A stretch of DNA of 32,071 bases from Nemertoderma westbladi. Lineage: Eukaryota > Xenacoelomorpha > Nemertodermatida > Nemertodermatidae. The notes under the pieces are model-generated. The model ran no database searches. It was not told the DNA's origin and saw only the letters and a program-made list of their open reading frames with translations. The stretch lies in the NCBI GenBank assembly GCA_032718475.1, contig JAUCBJ010000664.1, positions 1 through 32,071 on the forward strand, written 5' to 3'. Position numbers and translations under genes: made by a program. Below are positions 1 through 8,699 of this stretch, one piece after another. Each line of letters begins with the position of its first letter. The stretch's first letter is position 1.

Positions 1-1283
1 CTCGATCGGTAGGTATATTCCGTCGGAAAGTTTCTCTTCGACCCCCCTCTCTACTGTTCTCATCTTCGTACCGGTACATCGCGTACCCCTCTCTCGGCGC
101 GTAGTGCGCCTCGCCGGGTCGCATCTCTCCGGGGCGACGGCAATCTCCCGGAGTCCGACCCCACTGACTCTCCGTTCTCATCTCGACTACCGACGGCTCG
201 CTATCCGTCCTCGCTCTTCTATCGTTCGCGGCGATACTTCTACTACTGTCTTCCTTTCTTCTCCTATCAGTGGAATATTCCCGCTCGTGAGATCTCTCGT
301 CGACCTCCCGGTTAAACCCCACTGTTCTTCTTCCTTCCTCTGATCGGGCTCGACGCTTCGTCCGCCCTCTCGCGACGTCAACCCGTCTCTCTCTGCTCGG
401 TCGCACGCCGCTGGGGATATCCGCAATCCCCCTATTACTTTCCGTCGCCGGTTGTTGCGGTTTACCTATTTCGGCCCGCGCATTGTCCGCTGACGGCTGT
501 GGGACACTCTCTGCCCCCCCCCCCCCTCTCGCCGCTAACTCTCTGTTGTGGGGCCCTCGTAGCCCCCCCCCACTCGCCGCTAACTTTCGTTGTGGGGCCC
601 TTGTAGCCCCCCCCCACTCGCTACATTTTACTTCGCTACCTCTCACCCCGCTACTATATACCTCTCTAGTCGACACATCAACCCTACCGCGGTCGGGTCT
701 ATTCACCCCCGCTTCTCCTCCTGCTATTGCGTGGCCTTCCAGGCCCTCTACTCCCTGCCTACCAACTACGTGGCCTACCAGGCCCTCTGCTCCCTGCCTA
801 CCAACTACATGGCCTACCAGGCCCTCTGCTCCCTGCCTACCAACTACGTGGCCTACCAGGCCCTCATCTGCCTGGCTATACACGTCCGACGTGTTTACGT
901 TAATAGCACCCATATTGGAAACAGAATTGATTTGCTCGTTTGGAACGAAATCATTTGTATTATTCTGCGCGACTACGCTATCTGAATTATTTTGTAAATT
1001 CGGGCTTGGATCATTATTTAAATTATTTGGATTATTTTGCGTAATCGCGTTATTTAAATTATTTTGTAGGTTCGAATTTGGGTTATTATTTTGATTATTT
1101 GAATTATTTTGCGTAATTACATTAATATTAGAATTATTTTCTACATTAATATTAGGATTGTTCTGATTTAAATTTAAATTACTACCACTAGGCAAAGTAT
1201 TTCCTGCAATAAAGGTTTGATTAGAGTTGTCCCATACGGTACTATCAACATTAACAACGTCTACTGTATCATTATTGTCGTTA
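1..1283 (-). CDS. gag: BEL copy A gag, middle part (Asn-rich, tandem repeat, Gly runs, Arg-rich), partial
   Basis: One uninterrupted minus-strand frame of about 427 codons that runs off the window. It has no ATG near its start, which suggests it is reached from the preceding segment by a frame change at the G run 1284-1295. In order: about 110 residues rich in Asn with repeated NNSNN-like motifs; a conserved IAGNTLP near its start; three 13-residue repeats; a segment in which 9-, 9- and 13-base G runs encode Gly or frame-dependent residues; and an Arg-rich basic region that opens with PSADNAR and includes RARSEEGRRTV and NREVDERSHERE. The basic region is conserved in copies B and C and may bind nucleic acid, by inference from composition. 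Confidence 0.65.
736..865 (-). repeat. 39-bp coding tandem repeat in copy A gag
   Basis: Three nearly identical 39-bp units and part of a fourth, each encoding a 13-residue EGLVGHVVGRQGA-type unit in frame. Copies B and C have related GLVGHVV motifs here but different unit lengths and numbers. Confidence 0.8.
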
Positions 1284-2813
1284 CCCCCCCCCCCCGCCCG
1301 TACGGTCACACCAGTTTTGGGTCTGTCGCGCGGTCCCTGTCAGTGGGGTATTAATAAATGTATCTACGGCCCCCGGCTCCCCAAAAATACTCGAGCCGGC
1401 CCCGCTTTCAGACGGCGACGCTCGCACCAGTTGCAGCTCGTGCGCCCGTCTAATCCTATGTTCCGCAAGCTCACTCTGGCGTCTCTTTAATTCCTTGTGC
1501 TCTCGTTCAGCCTCTGCCATTCTCCTCTCACACTCCTGGGTGTCCCGGGCGGCCGACTCTGCTACACTCCTAGCGCTCTCCCTTCGTCTCACCTCGCGCT
1601 CCTTGCGTTCCTTTTCCCTTCTCGCCTCATGTTCCTTGCGTTCCGCCTCACGCTCTTTGCGTTCCCTTTCCTCCCTTGCCTCACGCTCCTTGCATTCCGC
1701 CTCACGCTCCCTACACTCCTTTTCCTCTATTTCCTCACACTCCCTAAGGCTTCTCAAAGCCCTTTCGGCCCTCTCTCCGGTTTCTCTAATCAATGCCGCT
1801 TCCCTCTCTAACCGCACTCTCCCCTCCTCTAACCGTTCCTCCATTTCCCTCTGACCTTGCTCTACCATGTTGAGACGGTATGCGGCACCTATCTCTCTCA
1901 CCACTCTTTCTTTCGCGGAGGATGTAGCAGACTTATCGGTTACGACGGACCCCCTCCGCCTTCCCGACCTACTAACTTTCCCCCGCTTCCCGGAACTTTC
2001 TCCGACCGACGAGGCCGAATCCTCGGGGTTAACCTCGGATTCGCCCCCCTCGGGTCCCCTCCAACCCACTAATTTTACTCCCCGGGCATCGACCAAGTAT
2101 GGCCCTATGTACACTGGCGCTACGCTAGGTTCCATACTCCCACACTCCCATAGTTCAAACAGTTCGCCGGCAACCCCTTTTGCTCTCCCCTCGGCTAGTT
2201 CTCTCTGCCCAAAACGTATTAGGTAATTAAAGTGTCTATCCGACTCACCTAGTCGCTTTCTCAGTCTCACCTCGTCTACCTTCGCCCCTTCCTTCTTGGC
2301 GTCCTTTATTAGCTTCCGGGTCGCGTTGTAGGCCCGTCGAAGTCGCTCTGAAACCCCGACGTCCTCGTCGCCGACCTCTCCTCCGTCCCTCCGGGTTCGA
2401 CGTCGTACCGGCGGCTCCACCGTCGCCGTTCCGGTGGGCCGTCCGTCGCCCTCGGCCTGTAGCTGGCCGGCGACATCGGTACCGATGTCTCCTCCGTCTC
2501 TTCGCGTCCGGCGTCGCACCGTCGGCCCCACCGTCGCCGTTTCGGTGGGCCGCTCGTCGCCCTCGGCCTGTAGCTGGCCGGCGACATCGGTGCGCCGATC
2601 TCCGTCCCGTGTCGACTCATCTCCGTCTCCCTCCGTCTCGCTCTCCCTTCCTCTTGGCTCGACCTCTTGTTCCAGGCTCCCCTCGTCTTGAACTTCCGGT
2701 TCGCCCGTTATCGATGGCTCCGGCGTCGTGGGTCTATATCGCCTGGTTGCGGCCTCACGGATCGTTTGGTCTTCGTCCGGGGTCCGCGTCGGTGTCTCGC
2801 CCGATTGACTCAT
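1281..2813 (-). CDS. gag: BEL copy A gag, N-terminal part (helical region and coiled coil)
   Basis: An open frame of 510 codons starting at an ATG about 120 bases inside the LTR. Residues 1-70 are acidic and low in complexity. A 38-residue unit (around TDVAGQLQAEGD ... VRRRTRRDGG) occurs twice in tandem, but once in copy C. Next is a conserved predicted-helical region (around RLRRAYNATRKLIKDA to LFELWE), a conserved short segment (VYIGPYLVDARGVKLVGW), a Ser/Arg-rich stretch and about 130 residues of ERKEREA-type charged coiled coil. The frame ends in a run of five Gly codons and TAA, made by a 12-base G run. The next gag segment follows at once in another frame. The helical region resembles the N-terminal helices of BEL gag proteins in general character only; this is inferred. 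Confidence 0.7.
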   Translation of the reverse strand: MSQSGETPTRTPDEDQTIREAATRRYRPTTPEPSITGEPEVQDEGSLEQEVEPRGRESETEGDGDESTRDGDRRTDVAGQLQAEGDERPTETATVGPTVRRRTRRDGGDIGTDVAGQLQAEGDGRPTGTATVEPPVRRRTRRDGGEVGDEDVGVSERLRRAYNATRKLIKDAKKEGAKVDEVRLRKRLGESDRHFNYLIRFGQRELAEGRAKGVAGELFELWECGSMEPSVAPVYIGPYLVDARGVKLVGWRGPEGGESEVNPEDSASSVGESSGKRGKVSRSGRRRGSVVTDKSATSSAKERVVREIGAAYRLNMVEQGQREMEERLEEGRVRLEREAALIRETGERAERALRSLRECEEIEEKECREREAECKEREAREERERKEREAERKEHEARREKERKEREVRRRESARSVAESAARDTQECERRMAEAEREHKELKRRQSELAEHRIRRAHELQLVRASPSESGAGSSIFGEPGAVDTFINTPLTGTARQTQNWCDRTGGGGG

Positions 2814-2879
2814 CTCGCTGGTGATTGGTGGCTGATGGTTTGGCTAGCTAGGGCAGCGGTTGGTTTTAGTTACTGTGAC

Positions 2880-2898
2880 GGGATCCAGGAGGGATCCC
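2880..2898 (-). promoter_or_regulatory. Leader hairpin of BEL copy A
   Basis: GGGATCC and GGATCCC form a perfect 7-bp stem with a 5-base loop, about 35 bases inside the LTR edge. The stem is kept in copy C (13160-13178), where one loop base differs. A packaging or dimerisation role is only inferred from its position in the untranslated leader. Confidence 0.4.
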
Positions 2899-2933
2899 GA
2901 TTTATCCGGTATTTAGTTCACGCGTCCCCGCCG

Positions 2934-3403
2934 TGTATAAAGAGTGAATGAAAGTAAAATGAGTTCTGAAGTTCGGTGTATAATAATAAAGGTATAAGAT
3001 ATAGATATATTGTATAGTATATGGAAGGCGGGATACGGTAACTAAAAGTCCCGTGCTCCCCTATCTAAACTAATTAACCTATGCTAGCACTACTGCACTG
3101 AGATAACTGAATTACTGATATTGGGTTACTGGTTATATTGCACGGTTGGCCTAATTACTACCTAATCGATGCCTTGCCCCCCTCTGATTGGTTGATACCC
3201 TTGTTGGCACCCCGTGGAGTGTTCCCGTTCACTCCATCTGTTCTCTCTGGGTTAGGGGTTTGGCCCCTGACCCTTTATTGTGTGCTTCCTTCCCACTCTT
3301 ATTGGGATGGCACGAGTTGGTTAATTACCCAATCTCGTGGCTCCCAATATTGCTTATCGGCTTATAACTTTATGGGGTGTTAGCGGGATTGAATAAGCTA
3401 ACA
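2934..3403 (-). repeat. 5' LTR of BEL copy A
   Basis: About 470 bp, matching in length and position the copy C LTR at 12655-13123. It begins TGTTAGC, and the reverse complement GCTAACA follows after 12 bases, so the LTR opens with a small palindrome. The inner edge is placed at the ACA just before a conserved GGCGGGGACGC, which would include the primer-binding site. No perfect TGG start is visible there, so this edge is uncertain by a few bases. The plus strand carries an 81-codon open frame (3138-3383) that has a counterpart in the copy C LTR. Confidence 0.7.
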
Positions 3404-3640
3404 CACAGGTTTCAACGCGGGTGAAAACCTAGCGTCTATCCCTAAATAGGCGCTGTCTGGGTTCTGACCCGCTGGTGCCGGCTGTGTTCCTTTGAGCTGT
3501 TCTGTCTTGTCGCTAAGGTCTGTCCTATAAAGGCGGTCTAGGTGTGTCCTTGGGATCCAACTTCAGGCTCTCTCGAGGAATTTCTCATTATAACCCGACA
3601 CCCAACAGTCCGTAAGGTACCTGTCGCGTGCAAATCTGGT
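3404..3640 (-). pseudogene. PLE RT-endonuclease linker, cut by the BEL LTR
   Basis: In a third frame the PLE sequence continues with GYNEKFLERA, a TGA stop, and then a basic linker ending in DSAYLGIDARFSPALKP, which resembles the segment before the GIY-YIG domain in other PLEs. The next bases are the TGTTAGC of the BEL copy A LTR. No GIY-YIG residues remain in the window. Confidence 0.6.
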
Positions 3641-5258
3641 ACTCAGTCTTTGATGAGGTTAAGTGTGCAAATCTGGACAATTGACCTTTCACCACGCCCT
3701 CTAGTGTCCTGTTACTGTGCATACTAGTTACGGGAATGGGGAGCTTCCTTGACAATTCCTTAAAATGTACTCTGGTTAAAATACACCCTCTAGTGGACCC
3801 CTCCAGCTCCAAATCTAAGAAAACTGACTTGGAGCTCGAAAAATCAAAAGTAAACTTAATGCCCCCCTTCCCAAATACCTCGGTCCCGGCCCGGTTGTAC
3901 CGGGATACGATGTCGTCCTGTTCAACCGTAGTTAAAGTTCTGTCAAATATAGCCTCCCCGTCATCTACGAATGTGCGGAAATAAATTGCACCAAATAGGG
4001 AAACTATATTTACGTGTTTGTGTAATCTGTCTACAACAATTACTGCTATAGCTTTACCCGCGGGCCCCCCCATACCCAAACCCCTCATGAGTACGTAAAA
4101 AATCCCTTGGAAACCAAAATAAGTGTGCGATAAAACAAATCTGAGGAGAATGACAATCTGGTCAACCATGAAACCAGATTGGACAAGAATGTCCCCGTTC
4201 TCAGACAACGAATCTACCACACTGTCTATAGCTATGTCGTGATCTATGGATTGGTACATGTCCACAACGTCCAACGCCATGAAAGTTAAAGCTGTAGCGT
4301 TGGTTTGGGGGATCAGATCGCGGGCTGTACGGGAGTCTTTAACGAAATGCGACATCCTTTCCAATAAGGGTTGGATTACAGAATTCAAGAGCTTCCCAGG
4401 TCGCTCGAAGAAAGTCCCGGATGTAGAGATAATTAACCTGGCTTTCGGCAGGGTTCGGTTGTCATCCCAGACTACCCATTCCGATCTATCCTTATGATCT
4501 TTAAAAAGGGGGAAAGGGTAGCCCATGGACGGGTGCTTTGGTACTAAGTACCGTTCGAGGTCGGCGTTATCCAATGATAAATCTTTGACCATCCGTATGG
4601 TGTCGGCGCGAAACTTCGAGGTTGGGTCAAACCCGACCTTCCTGTAAGTAGACTCGTCCCCCAGGTTCCGGAGAATCTCATCCGACCATAATTCCTCATC
4701 GACAATTATAATGCTCCCTGTCTTGTCCCCACGGGCAAACGCAATACCTTCCTTCCTCCGTAGAGCTTTCATCTCTTTGTAGATGGGAGAGTCCCCACCC
4801 AGTTTCCCGGACCCGCTGAAGAGTCGTGGGGCGAAATCGTCGATTGCTTGGTGCAAATCGTTGATGAAACCTTCCACTCCCTCGTTATTGCAACGCGGCA
4901 TAACGTACCTGTACTTACTCGGGATTACTAACTCTCTGTAATTCAACGGCGTCCTCAGAACAGAACCGGTAGAAACGGTTGGGGAATCCGGCGGCCGGGG
5001 AAGGCAGCCGGTGCCCGGGTGGCTCCTCGCTAGAGGAAAGACGCCAGCGGAAACCCTCCTCGGCCCTCCAGTTAAGGCCGCTCCCCTAGATGGGGTGGAG
5101 GTGAGGGTGTCGCTGATTGGTGGGTGGTTAAAGCCGGTCGGGTCAACCGTGGCGGAAGGAATAGGGCTGGGTATGGAAACCTCCCGCGGAACCGGGATGG
5201 TTCCAGGTTCAGAAAATAGCGTCCAGCGGTGTGACCGTGAAAGAAACGACCGTGTCAT
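3588..5258 (-). pseudogene. PLE reverse transcriptase core
   Basis: 556 codons. A Pro-rich linker (residues 1-100) precedes the RT. Visible blocks are a DKTGSIIIVDE segment (178-188), the first catalytic Asp in ALDVVDMYQSID (Asp330), MGGPAGKAIA (396-405, in place of the usual GSPLSP-like block), FVDDG (catalytic Asp432 and Asp433), FLDLELE (480-486) and a thumb-like end with LPIPVTSMHSNRT. The final residues from about CTRQV are off frame: the neighbouring frame continues with the expected linker pattern. The RT catalytic residues are intact, but the frameshift near 3630 means that no complete protein is encoded. Confidence 0.85.
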
Positions 5259-6120
5259 CCGTGGTGCCGGCAGGGGGGGCTACCGGGATTGTTGGTCGGG
5301 GTGAAGCGCCGCTCTGGCCCACCTGTATTGTATCGTCCTGTCTCTCTCTGTTCCGTATGATACTCCTCAACCTGCTGCCCATCCTCGATACTGCCGTATG
5401 CGCATCCATTACCTCGTTGTAAGAGATGCGGGTTCTAGGTACAAACCCAAATCCTAAACTTAGAAGTCGGCGATGCTCCTCGGAAACGTCCTTGGACGAC
5501 AAGTTGACGACATTGTCCACACTCCTGACATTGTGAGCGTGGTCGTCCCTACCGACATGCGGGCGAAAAACCAGCCGGTCGGTGACGAGCCAGCGTGGGG
5601 AATTCATCTCGTCTCTCACCCTCTTCCTCTCGGTTAACACGTTTATCTTACTGAGGAGAATCTTACTCCTTTGCGCCGTTTCCCCTGCCTCGATTCTATT
5701 CAACCAGTTGTGAACGAACCTAAACAGTCGGTCCCGTTCCGACCTTGGTGAGACAGAATGCTCAGACCTAAAGATATTGGACCGAATGTACTGGTAAAAC
5801 CAACCCGAATACGCGCCCCATCGCCTAAACTCCGATCTATAAGCGGCGTGGTAGGCGGCGATGTCCCGCGTTAAAACCCTTTTAATGTATACTTCTACTA
5901 GGTCGGTGTATTTCCCCAATCCCCTCCTAAAAATCCCCGAGATATACGATGGTACTAGATTCTTCTGCCTACAGTCCTTTAAAAATTGAATCTGAAGGGG
6001 TAGCCTAGTTAACCGCTCTTTAGTAGTGAATAGGTTGCGGATGTCACTGATTACTCCTGAGTCTAATTTAAAAGTGGAAAGGTAGTGACAAGCCGACTTG
6101 AGGGCGTTGCAGTGATCCAT
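5209..6120 (-). CDS. PLE reverse transcriptase, N-terminal region
   Basis: 303 codons from an ATG. The pattern FLKDCRQKNLVPSYI and, near residue 190, VVNLSSKDVSEEHRRLLSLG followed by FGFVP match the conserved N-terminal block of Penelope-family RTs. The end is rich in Pro and Thr. The frame stops at 5209 while the RT-core frame begins at an ATG at 5258, a 50-bp overlap with a one-base frame offset. Either the overlap is a frameshift lesion or the two were translated separately; the damage further downstream favours a lesion. The first 52 bp recur in inverted orientation at 6767-6818. Confidence 0.8.
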   Translation of the reverse strand: MDHCNALKSACHYLSTFKLDSGVISDIRNLFTTKERLTRLPLQIQFLKDCRQKNLVPSYISGIFRRGLGKYTDLVEVYIKRVLTRDIAAYHAAYRSEFRRWGAYSGWFYQYIRSNIFRSEHSVSPRSERDRLFRFVHNWLNRIEAGETAQRSKILLSKINVLTERKRVRDEMNSPRWLVTDRLVFRPHVGRDDHAHNVRSVDNVVNLSSKDVSEEHRRLLSLGFGFVPRTRISYNEVMDAHTAVSRMGSRLRSIIRNRERQDDTIQVGQSGASPRPTIPVAPPAGTTDDTVVSFTVTPLDAIF

Positions 6121-6288
6121 AATTGTTGGGGGGTGGTGCAGGAGGTTTATCGCCCAGTTTAAAATGTTGTTATAAATTAACGGTCAATATATTTCTCCCC
6201 GTTGGGGTATCGTCAGGACCAAATAGAATTCAAACTACAAAAGAGCAGTAAAATATAGTTAAAACCTACGTAATGTGACCGGTACAGC

Positions 6289-6712
6289 AGTAAGGTATGG
6301 AAACTGCAGAAAGCTAGGCCTATAAGGGCTAATATAAGTAGTGGATCTAATATACAGTAGATTTGAAGATCTAGTGCAATGAACTAAATAACAGAAGCAA
6401 AAATATATTATATTATAAAGGGGGGAAAAAGTGCACCAAAGAAAATAAATTAATAAGCGAACATTATTCAGGCAACGCTCCCCGCTATACAGTATGTTTC
6501 GTAAATAACAGAAGCAAAAATATATTATATTATAAAGAGGAATGCAGAAGGCCTAGGCCTATAGGGCAAATAAGTAATGTATTTAATATACAGTAGATTT
6601 GAAAATATGCAGGTTCAGACCAAAACTAGCGTTACTATAAATGGGAATTTATGCACCTAAATAAACATTATTCAGGCACGCTCCCCGCTATACAGAATAT
6701 TTCGCTAAACCA
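6289..6712. repeat. Shuffled direct-repeat cluster
   Basis: AT-rich, non-coding. An identical 36-bp block occurs at 6385-6420 and 6502-6537. A block with CAGTAGATTTGA occurs around 6302-6372 and 6544-6605. A block ending ACATTATTCAGG...CCCCGCTATACAG occurs around 6461 and 6666. The order is X-Y-Z-Y-X-Z, so this is not a simple tandem duplication. The cluster separates the PLE from an inverted copy of its 5' end. The rest of 6121-6766 shows no gene. Confidence 0.7.
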
Positions 6713-6766
6713 ACGGAATACTATGATGGCTGATTACTTAGGTTGCCGCCAGACGCTGGAGAAGTC

Positions 6767-6818
6767 ATGGATCACTGCAACGCCCTCAAGTCGGCTTGTC
6801 ACTACCTTTCCACTTTTA
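6767..6818 (+). repeat. Inverted copy of the PLE 5' coding end
   Basis: These 52 bp, starting at an ATG, are identical to the reverse complement of 6069-6120, the first 52 bp of the PLE coding region. Flanks on both sides differ. This gives two PLE 5' ends head to head about 650 bp apart. Confidence 0.9.
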
Positions 6819-6839
6819 TACTAATTATGGGTGACTTCC

Positions 6840-8388
6840 TAGAAATCAGTAAAGTGCAGGTGAAGACCTATATGGGGGTGAAAGGATTAAGTTACACGAA
6901 AGGATACCAGCCACTGCAGCACACTTTTCCCCTCTTAGAAATGATTTGATGGCAGGGCAATTCTTTCTAAGTGACTCTCTAAACTTGACTTTGTTTTCGA
7001 GATTGGCCAACACTTCTAAATTTGACCTATCCAGTGCTTCAACTGTATGCGATTTGCAGAGAAGGTGTAATGGTTTGTGAGATGCATGCAATTTTTCACA
7101 AACCCCCATCCTATATGTGTAAATTTTTTGTTGCAGTGTCTGTCATAATGCTGGTTGTTTTATTCCATAATTGGTTTGCTGAGACAGTTTCACCAGTACT
7201 TATCGAAACTGCAGTGGCTAATCGAGTATAGGTCTCAACAATGAGATTAACAATATTTTCTTTATCTTCGTGGGCAAAGAAAAGTGGTCTAATTGAGAAC
7301 CGGTTCCCATATGATAATTACGCAGGCCATTCACCATCGATTCTACATCGACTAGTTGTATCATAATGTAGACTGTAGAGTGACTTTCTCATGGGATTGC
7401 ATATTATGTAACGCTAATCCTGCATCGGTTTCATGTTGAATAGCCTGTAGTTGCTTATAGTCTGCTATCGTTTTGGCAGATGGCAACACAGGTGGTTTGG
7501 ATTTACTGATAATGTGTACTTTCGATCGTATGCTGTTCACTTCATCATTGGGACGCTTGCTGCTATGATGGTCAATAGGAGAGTCATGTTCTTGATCAGT
7601 ATTTGTAATGAACCGAGACTGCGTGATACTAGTATTAGGTAACTCTTTGTGTAAGTAATATGTATGGTGGTAAACATTTTTACAAACAGTTACAATTGCA
7701 AGTCTGGATTTCTCAACAGAAATGCCACATTTAACTGAAACTTCAGCACAAGCAGATTTTATTTCAATAGTGCAGTCTCTGGTCTTTCTAATAGCTGGCT
7801 TTGTAATTTCGATTGGATCTGTTTATGCACTAGCATTTATCAATGGAACTGTATTCTAATAATACCTGATCTATTTTTGGATTGGTTGATACTAATGTTA
7901 AGCCCAGCACATGAATCACCTTCTTCATCAGTTGAATTATCAGTACTAGAACCACCAGCAATGGCAATATCAGATTCAAGCTGTATTTGTTTCTCAGCAA
8001 CATACTCTATATCGAGAATATCACTGACATAGCCATAGCGAGTTGGCTGTGATTGATATTCATAAAACAATCGTTCCTCATCAGCAAAATGGGTAGGATT
8101 GCTCTTAGAAGAAAGAATGTCAAACAATACTTGATTGTTAGCACGCCAACTCTGAAACCTTTCACGGCTACTCTTTAGAGGCCCAGACTTAGAAGAAGGA
8201 GTTCTCCTTACTTGATTATAGTAAGACACCAAGTTGTCTCTAATTTTTTTTTTGTCACAGTTTTTCTGGGCATTACATGCTCCTCGCCAAATGCCTTAAT
8301 CCACAACTCTCTAACTGCCCTACTATAGAAATTAATTAACAGTTTACAACTGTTAAAACGTGTCCATTTTATTTTATTTTTTTGTACA
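6840..8388 (-). pseudogene. Decayed DDE-transposase-like gene, family not assigned
   Basis: Several minus-strand frames read in order as one protein. A helical basic N-terminal part (SRAVRELWIKAFGEE, then RERFQSWRANNQVLFDIL, 7840-8340) is followed by a degraded stretch with KSRLAIVTVCKN; then LHYDTTSR and IDGEWPA (7321-7371), RPLFFAHEDKENI, VETYTRLATAV, MTDTATKN (about 7124-7150), and LHLLCKSHTVEALD with FRESLRKNCPAIKSF (6900-7070). The Asp of HYDTTSR and of MTD, with their spacing, would suit the first two acidic residues of an RNase H-fold transposase; this is inferred. I recall similar uncharacterised proteins in many invertebrates but cannot name the superfamily. Frameshifts and stops are frequent. 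It is cut by the PLE fragment at about 6840 and joins BEL copy B at about 8388. Confidence 0.6.
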
Positions 8389-8690
8389 GATTCTCCCGTT
8401 GGGTGCGGTCTGCTCATCCTGTCTTTTGCCCTCCTCTGCGTCGGATATATCATTGGGGGTAACGGCCCCCTCCATATTTCCGTGTCACATGATCTGTTTT
8501 CGTCCAGGGGGTTCCATGTTCTTATTCCTGTTTGAGTATATTGTTGATATTGTGATGGGGGAATGTCACCCTGCCCCCCCCCCCCCCCCCCCGGTATATT
8601 TGGTACTGGGGTTGATGTTAATATATTGGGGCCCATACACCTATCCGCAATAACTCTCCCCTCCCCTGGATATATGTTATGTCTCTGCAT
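8388..8690 (-). pseudogene. gag: BEL copy B gag, leader of the DUF1759 domain, truncated
   Basis: The frame reads NIYPGEGRVIADRCMGPN, then six Gly from a 19-base G run, then QGDIPPSQYQQYT and CDTEIWRGPLPPMIYP. It matches the start of the copy C DUF1759 reading frame (16337 on). Unlike copy C, the part before the G run is in frame with the part after it. Homology ends at about 8388, where the transposase-like remnant begins. Confidence 0.7.
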
Positions 8691-8699
8691 GCTATAGTC

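Larger units (their letters stand above)
1..3403 (-). mobile_element. BEL/Pao LTR retrotransposon, copy A (5' part)
   Basis: A minus-strand LTR retrotransposon running from its 5' LTR through a leader and a very long gag to the window start. Class comes from homology with copy C (from 12655), where the same gag leads into a DUF1759-like domain and BEL-type RT. Position 1 matches about 16044 of copy C, so the DUF1759 part and pol would lie outside the window. The LTR start abuts Penelope-like coding sequence at 3404, so copy A inserted into that element. Its gag is the best preserved of the three copies, with only one frame change, at a 12-base G run. The target-site duplication and 3' LTR cannot be checked. 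Confidence 0.85.
3404..6120 (-). mobile_element. Penelope-like element (PLE), interrupted
   Basis: Minus-strand PLE coding sequence split over three frames: the N-terminal part, the RT core and the RT-endonuclease linker. The family rests on the NLS...LL..G..F.P signature in the N-terminal part, the RT core with FVDDG, and FLDLELE. The linker ends exactly where the BEL LTR begins, so the GIY-YIG endonuclease half, if it existed, would lie beyond the window. No pseudo-LTR is recognised with certainty. A 52-bp inverted copy of the 5' coding end lies at 6767-6818. Confidence 0.85.

Noticed and set aside
736-865. CRISPR-like array
   Set aside because: The 39-bp units follow each other directly without spacers, lie in coding sequence, and the context is an animal genome.
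483-1094. Plus-strand frames over the copy A gag middle part
   Set aside because: They are shadows of the open minus-strand gag frame, with Pro- and Ser-rich content produced by C runs and the repeat.
3404-3587. GIY-YIG endonuclease of the PLE
   Set aside because: Only the linker before the domain can be read; the LTR starts before any GIY or YIG motif.
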